From: Lunatibacter salilacus
Lineage (GTDB): Bacteria; Bacteroidota; Bacteroidia; Cytophagales; Cyclobacteriaceae
Length of the DNA stretch: 64,000 bases
Assembly: GCF_009797935.1 (NCBI RefSeq)
Contig: NZ_VOLC01000010.1
Span: 1-64,000, forward strand
Reading direction: 5' to 3'
The notes beneath the pieces were generated by a model, which was given only the letters and a program-made list of their open reading frames with translations, did no database searches and had not been told where the DNA came from. Positions within the stretch are counted from its first letter, which is position 1. The number at the start of each line of letters is the position of its first letter. Below, one piece after another: positions 63,122 to 64,000 of this stretch. The translations under genes and the position numbers were made by a program.

Positions 63122-64000
63122 CCAAAACTTCTTTCATCTTCATAATTTTTCTTTTGAGTTTTTCTTTTTCTGGAATCACCGAATCCTTATATGCCCAACA
63201 AAGTGAGTCATGGAATTGGGGAGGTCCAATGGATCCGCATCAGAAGAAATTTCGTGTTTCGCACTACCATCTGGATTTGGAAATACTCCCTAATTCCCAA
63301 GAAATTGCCGGATCGACAACGCTTTCGGTTCGCTATTTGGAAAACACGGACACGCTACGGTTGGATTTGGTCTCCCAGTATATCGTAAACGATGTAAAAG
63401 GGGACGGACACTCCCTGACGTTCGTGCATCAAAATGACCTATTGGATATACGCTTAGATGGCAAAAAACCAGATAAAGTCACAGTATATTACCATGGAAA
63501 AACTCCCATTGCCTCCAACCCTCCTTGGTCGGGTGGATTTACCTGGGAAAAGGACAGTCAGGGCGACCACTGGATGGGGCTTTCCAGTCAAAATGAAGGA
63601 GGCAAAATCTTTATGCCCTGCCTGGACCATCCAAAAAACAAACCAGCAAATGGTGTAAGCCTCTCCATTACCGTACCCGCAATATACTCTGTTGCCGCCA
63701 ATGGTCGGCTAAAGGGCACGGTTGAAGATACTGGAAAAAAGACTTTCCATTGGGAATCCAACTATCCCATCATGAATTACAACATCAATTTTACCATGGG
63801 GAAATTCCATATGGAAAAGGGGAATTTCAGGGGAATTTCGGGAGATGAAATACCCATGGTGGCGTATGTCCTGGAAGAGAATAAAGATAAGGCACCTCTA
63901 TTATTAGAGGTGTTAAAAAAAAGCACAGAAACCCATGAACATTTTTTCGGCGCATATCCTTTTCCAGAAGACAAAATTGCCGTTGTGGAAACGCCCTACC
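63118..64000 (+). CDS. M1 family metallopeptidase (5' part)
   Basis: Starts at ATG 63118, overlapping the GNAT stop by four bases, and runs off the window end; about 294 codons are visible. A signal peptide (FIFIIFLLSFSFSG, cleavage near YAQQ) precedes the N-terminal beta-saddle domain of M1 aminopeptidases: FRVSHYHLDLEILPNSQEIA, TTLSVRYLENTDTLRLDL and then GEP-like context and NYNINFTMGKF. The catalytic HExxH region lies beyond the window. Predicted secreted or periplasmic peptidase of about 600-650 residues in full. No frame break is seen. Confidence 0.88.
   Translation, partial: MTKTSFIFIIFLLSFSFSGITESLYAQQSESWNWGGPMDPHQKKFRVSHYHLDLEILPNSQEIAGSTTLSVRYLENTDTLRLDLVSQYIVNDVKGDGHSLTFVHQNDLLDIRLDGKKPDKVTVYYHGKTPIASNPPWSGGFTWEKDSQGDHWMGLSSQNEGGKIFMPCLDHPKNKPANGVSLSITVPAIYSVAANGRLKGTVEDTGKKTFHWESNYPIMNYNINFTMGKFHMEKGNFRGISGDEIPMVAYVLEENKDKAPLLLEVLKKSTETHEHFFGAYPFPEDKIAVVETPY

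Overview
The window looks like a chromosomal segment of a Bacteroidota bacterium, probably order Cytophagales and close to Cyclobacteriaceae. The evidence is: moderate-to-low GC; Bacteroidota-type promoters (TTG, about 20 nt, TAnnTTTG); a paired DUF6443/Rhs secreted toxin system; DUF6252-like and other small lipoproteins with SC lipoboxes; a TolC-RND-adaptor operon; GH9 and GH43 glycosidases; and many dispersed AT-rich intergenic repeats. The genus is inferred only from protein style and was not tested.

Layout. 1-8 kb: small accessory genes (GxxExxY protein, RibD_C reductase plus SRPBCC protein, VOC protein, YdeI-family protein, GyrI-like protein, MBL-fold hydrolase, lipoprotein) mixed with relics of a methyltransferase and a GlxA-type regulator. 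7.7-15.8 kb: two large Sec-exported YD/Rhs proteins and an overlapping YwqK-type lipoprotein that may be the immunity protein. 15.8-19.3 kb: a gene-poor zone of relics (AraC C-terminus, alcohol dehydrogenase N-terminus), two identical MITE-like repeats around a small lipoprotein gene, and simple repeats. 19.3-30.9 kb: a complete branched-chain amino acid operon on the minus strand, in the order leader peptide/attenuator, ilvD, ilvB, ilvN, ilvC, leuA, leuC, leuD, a second leuA-like gene, leuB. 31-42.7 kb: housekeeping genes (ispE, EamA transporter, LptF/G permease, tgt, glycosyltransferase, sigma factor, rsmG, der, era, initiator tRNA), interrupted at 39.2-40.1 kb by a large heptamer-based tandem repeat. 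43-49.5 kb: RND efflux operon. 49.7-64 kb: SoxB-like metallophosphatase, alpha/beta hydrolase, GH43, secreted hypothetical, DJ-1/PfpI protein, M23 lipoprotein, CBS/HEPN-like protein, GH9 cellulase-type enzyme, ketoglutarate-semialdehyde-type dehydrogenase, GNAT protein and the start of an M1 aminopeptidase.

Two regulatory observations stand out. First, ilvD is preceded by a textbook ribosome-mediated attenuator: a 15-residue peptide with 11 Ile/Val/Leu codons, a possible antiterminator segment directly after its stop codon, and a strong terminator hairpin with a U tract. Second, four loci (in front of the YdeI-family gene, ilvN, ilvB and a secreted hypothetical gene) carry a homologous 84-105 bp element. 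Its similarity begins at an ATG and ends at the start codon of the downstream gene. It stays open as a 27-34 codon ORF (MKS..., a GMI-like block, ARFH, usually ending KQL) whose stop lies 4 nt before, or overlaps, the downstream ATG. Two of the four copies fill the ilvD/ilvB and ilvB/ilvN junctions. I do not recognise this element. It could be a family of upstream ORFs for translational coupling or a mobile 5'-leader.
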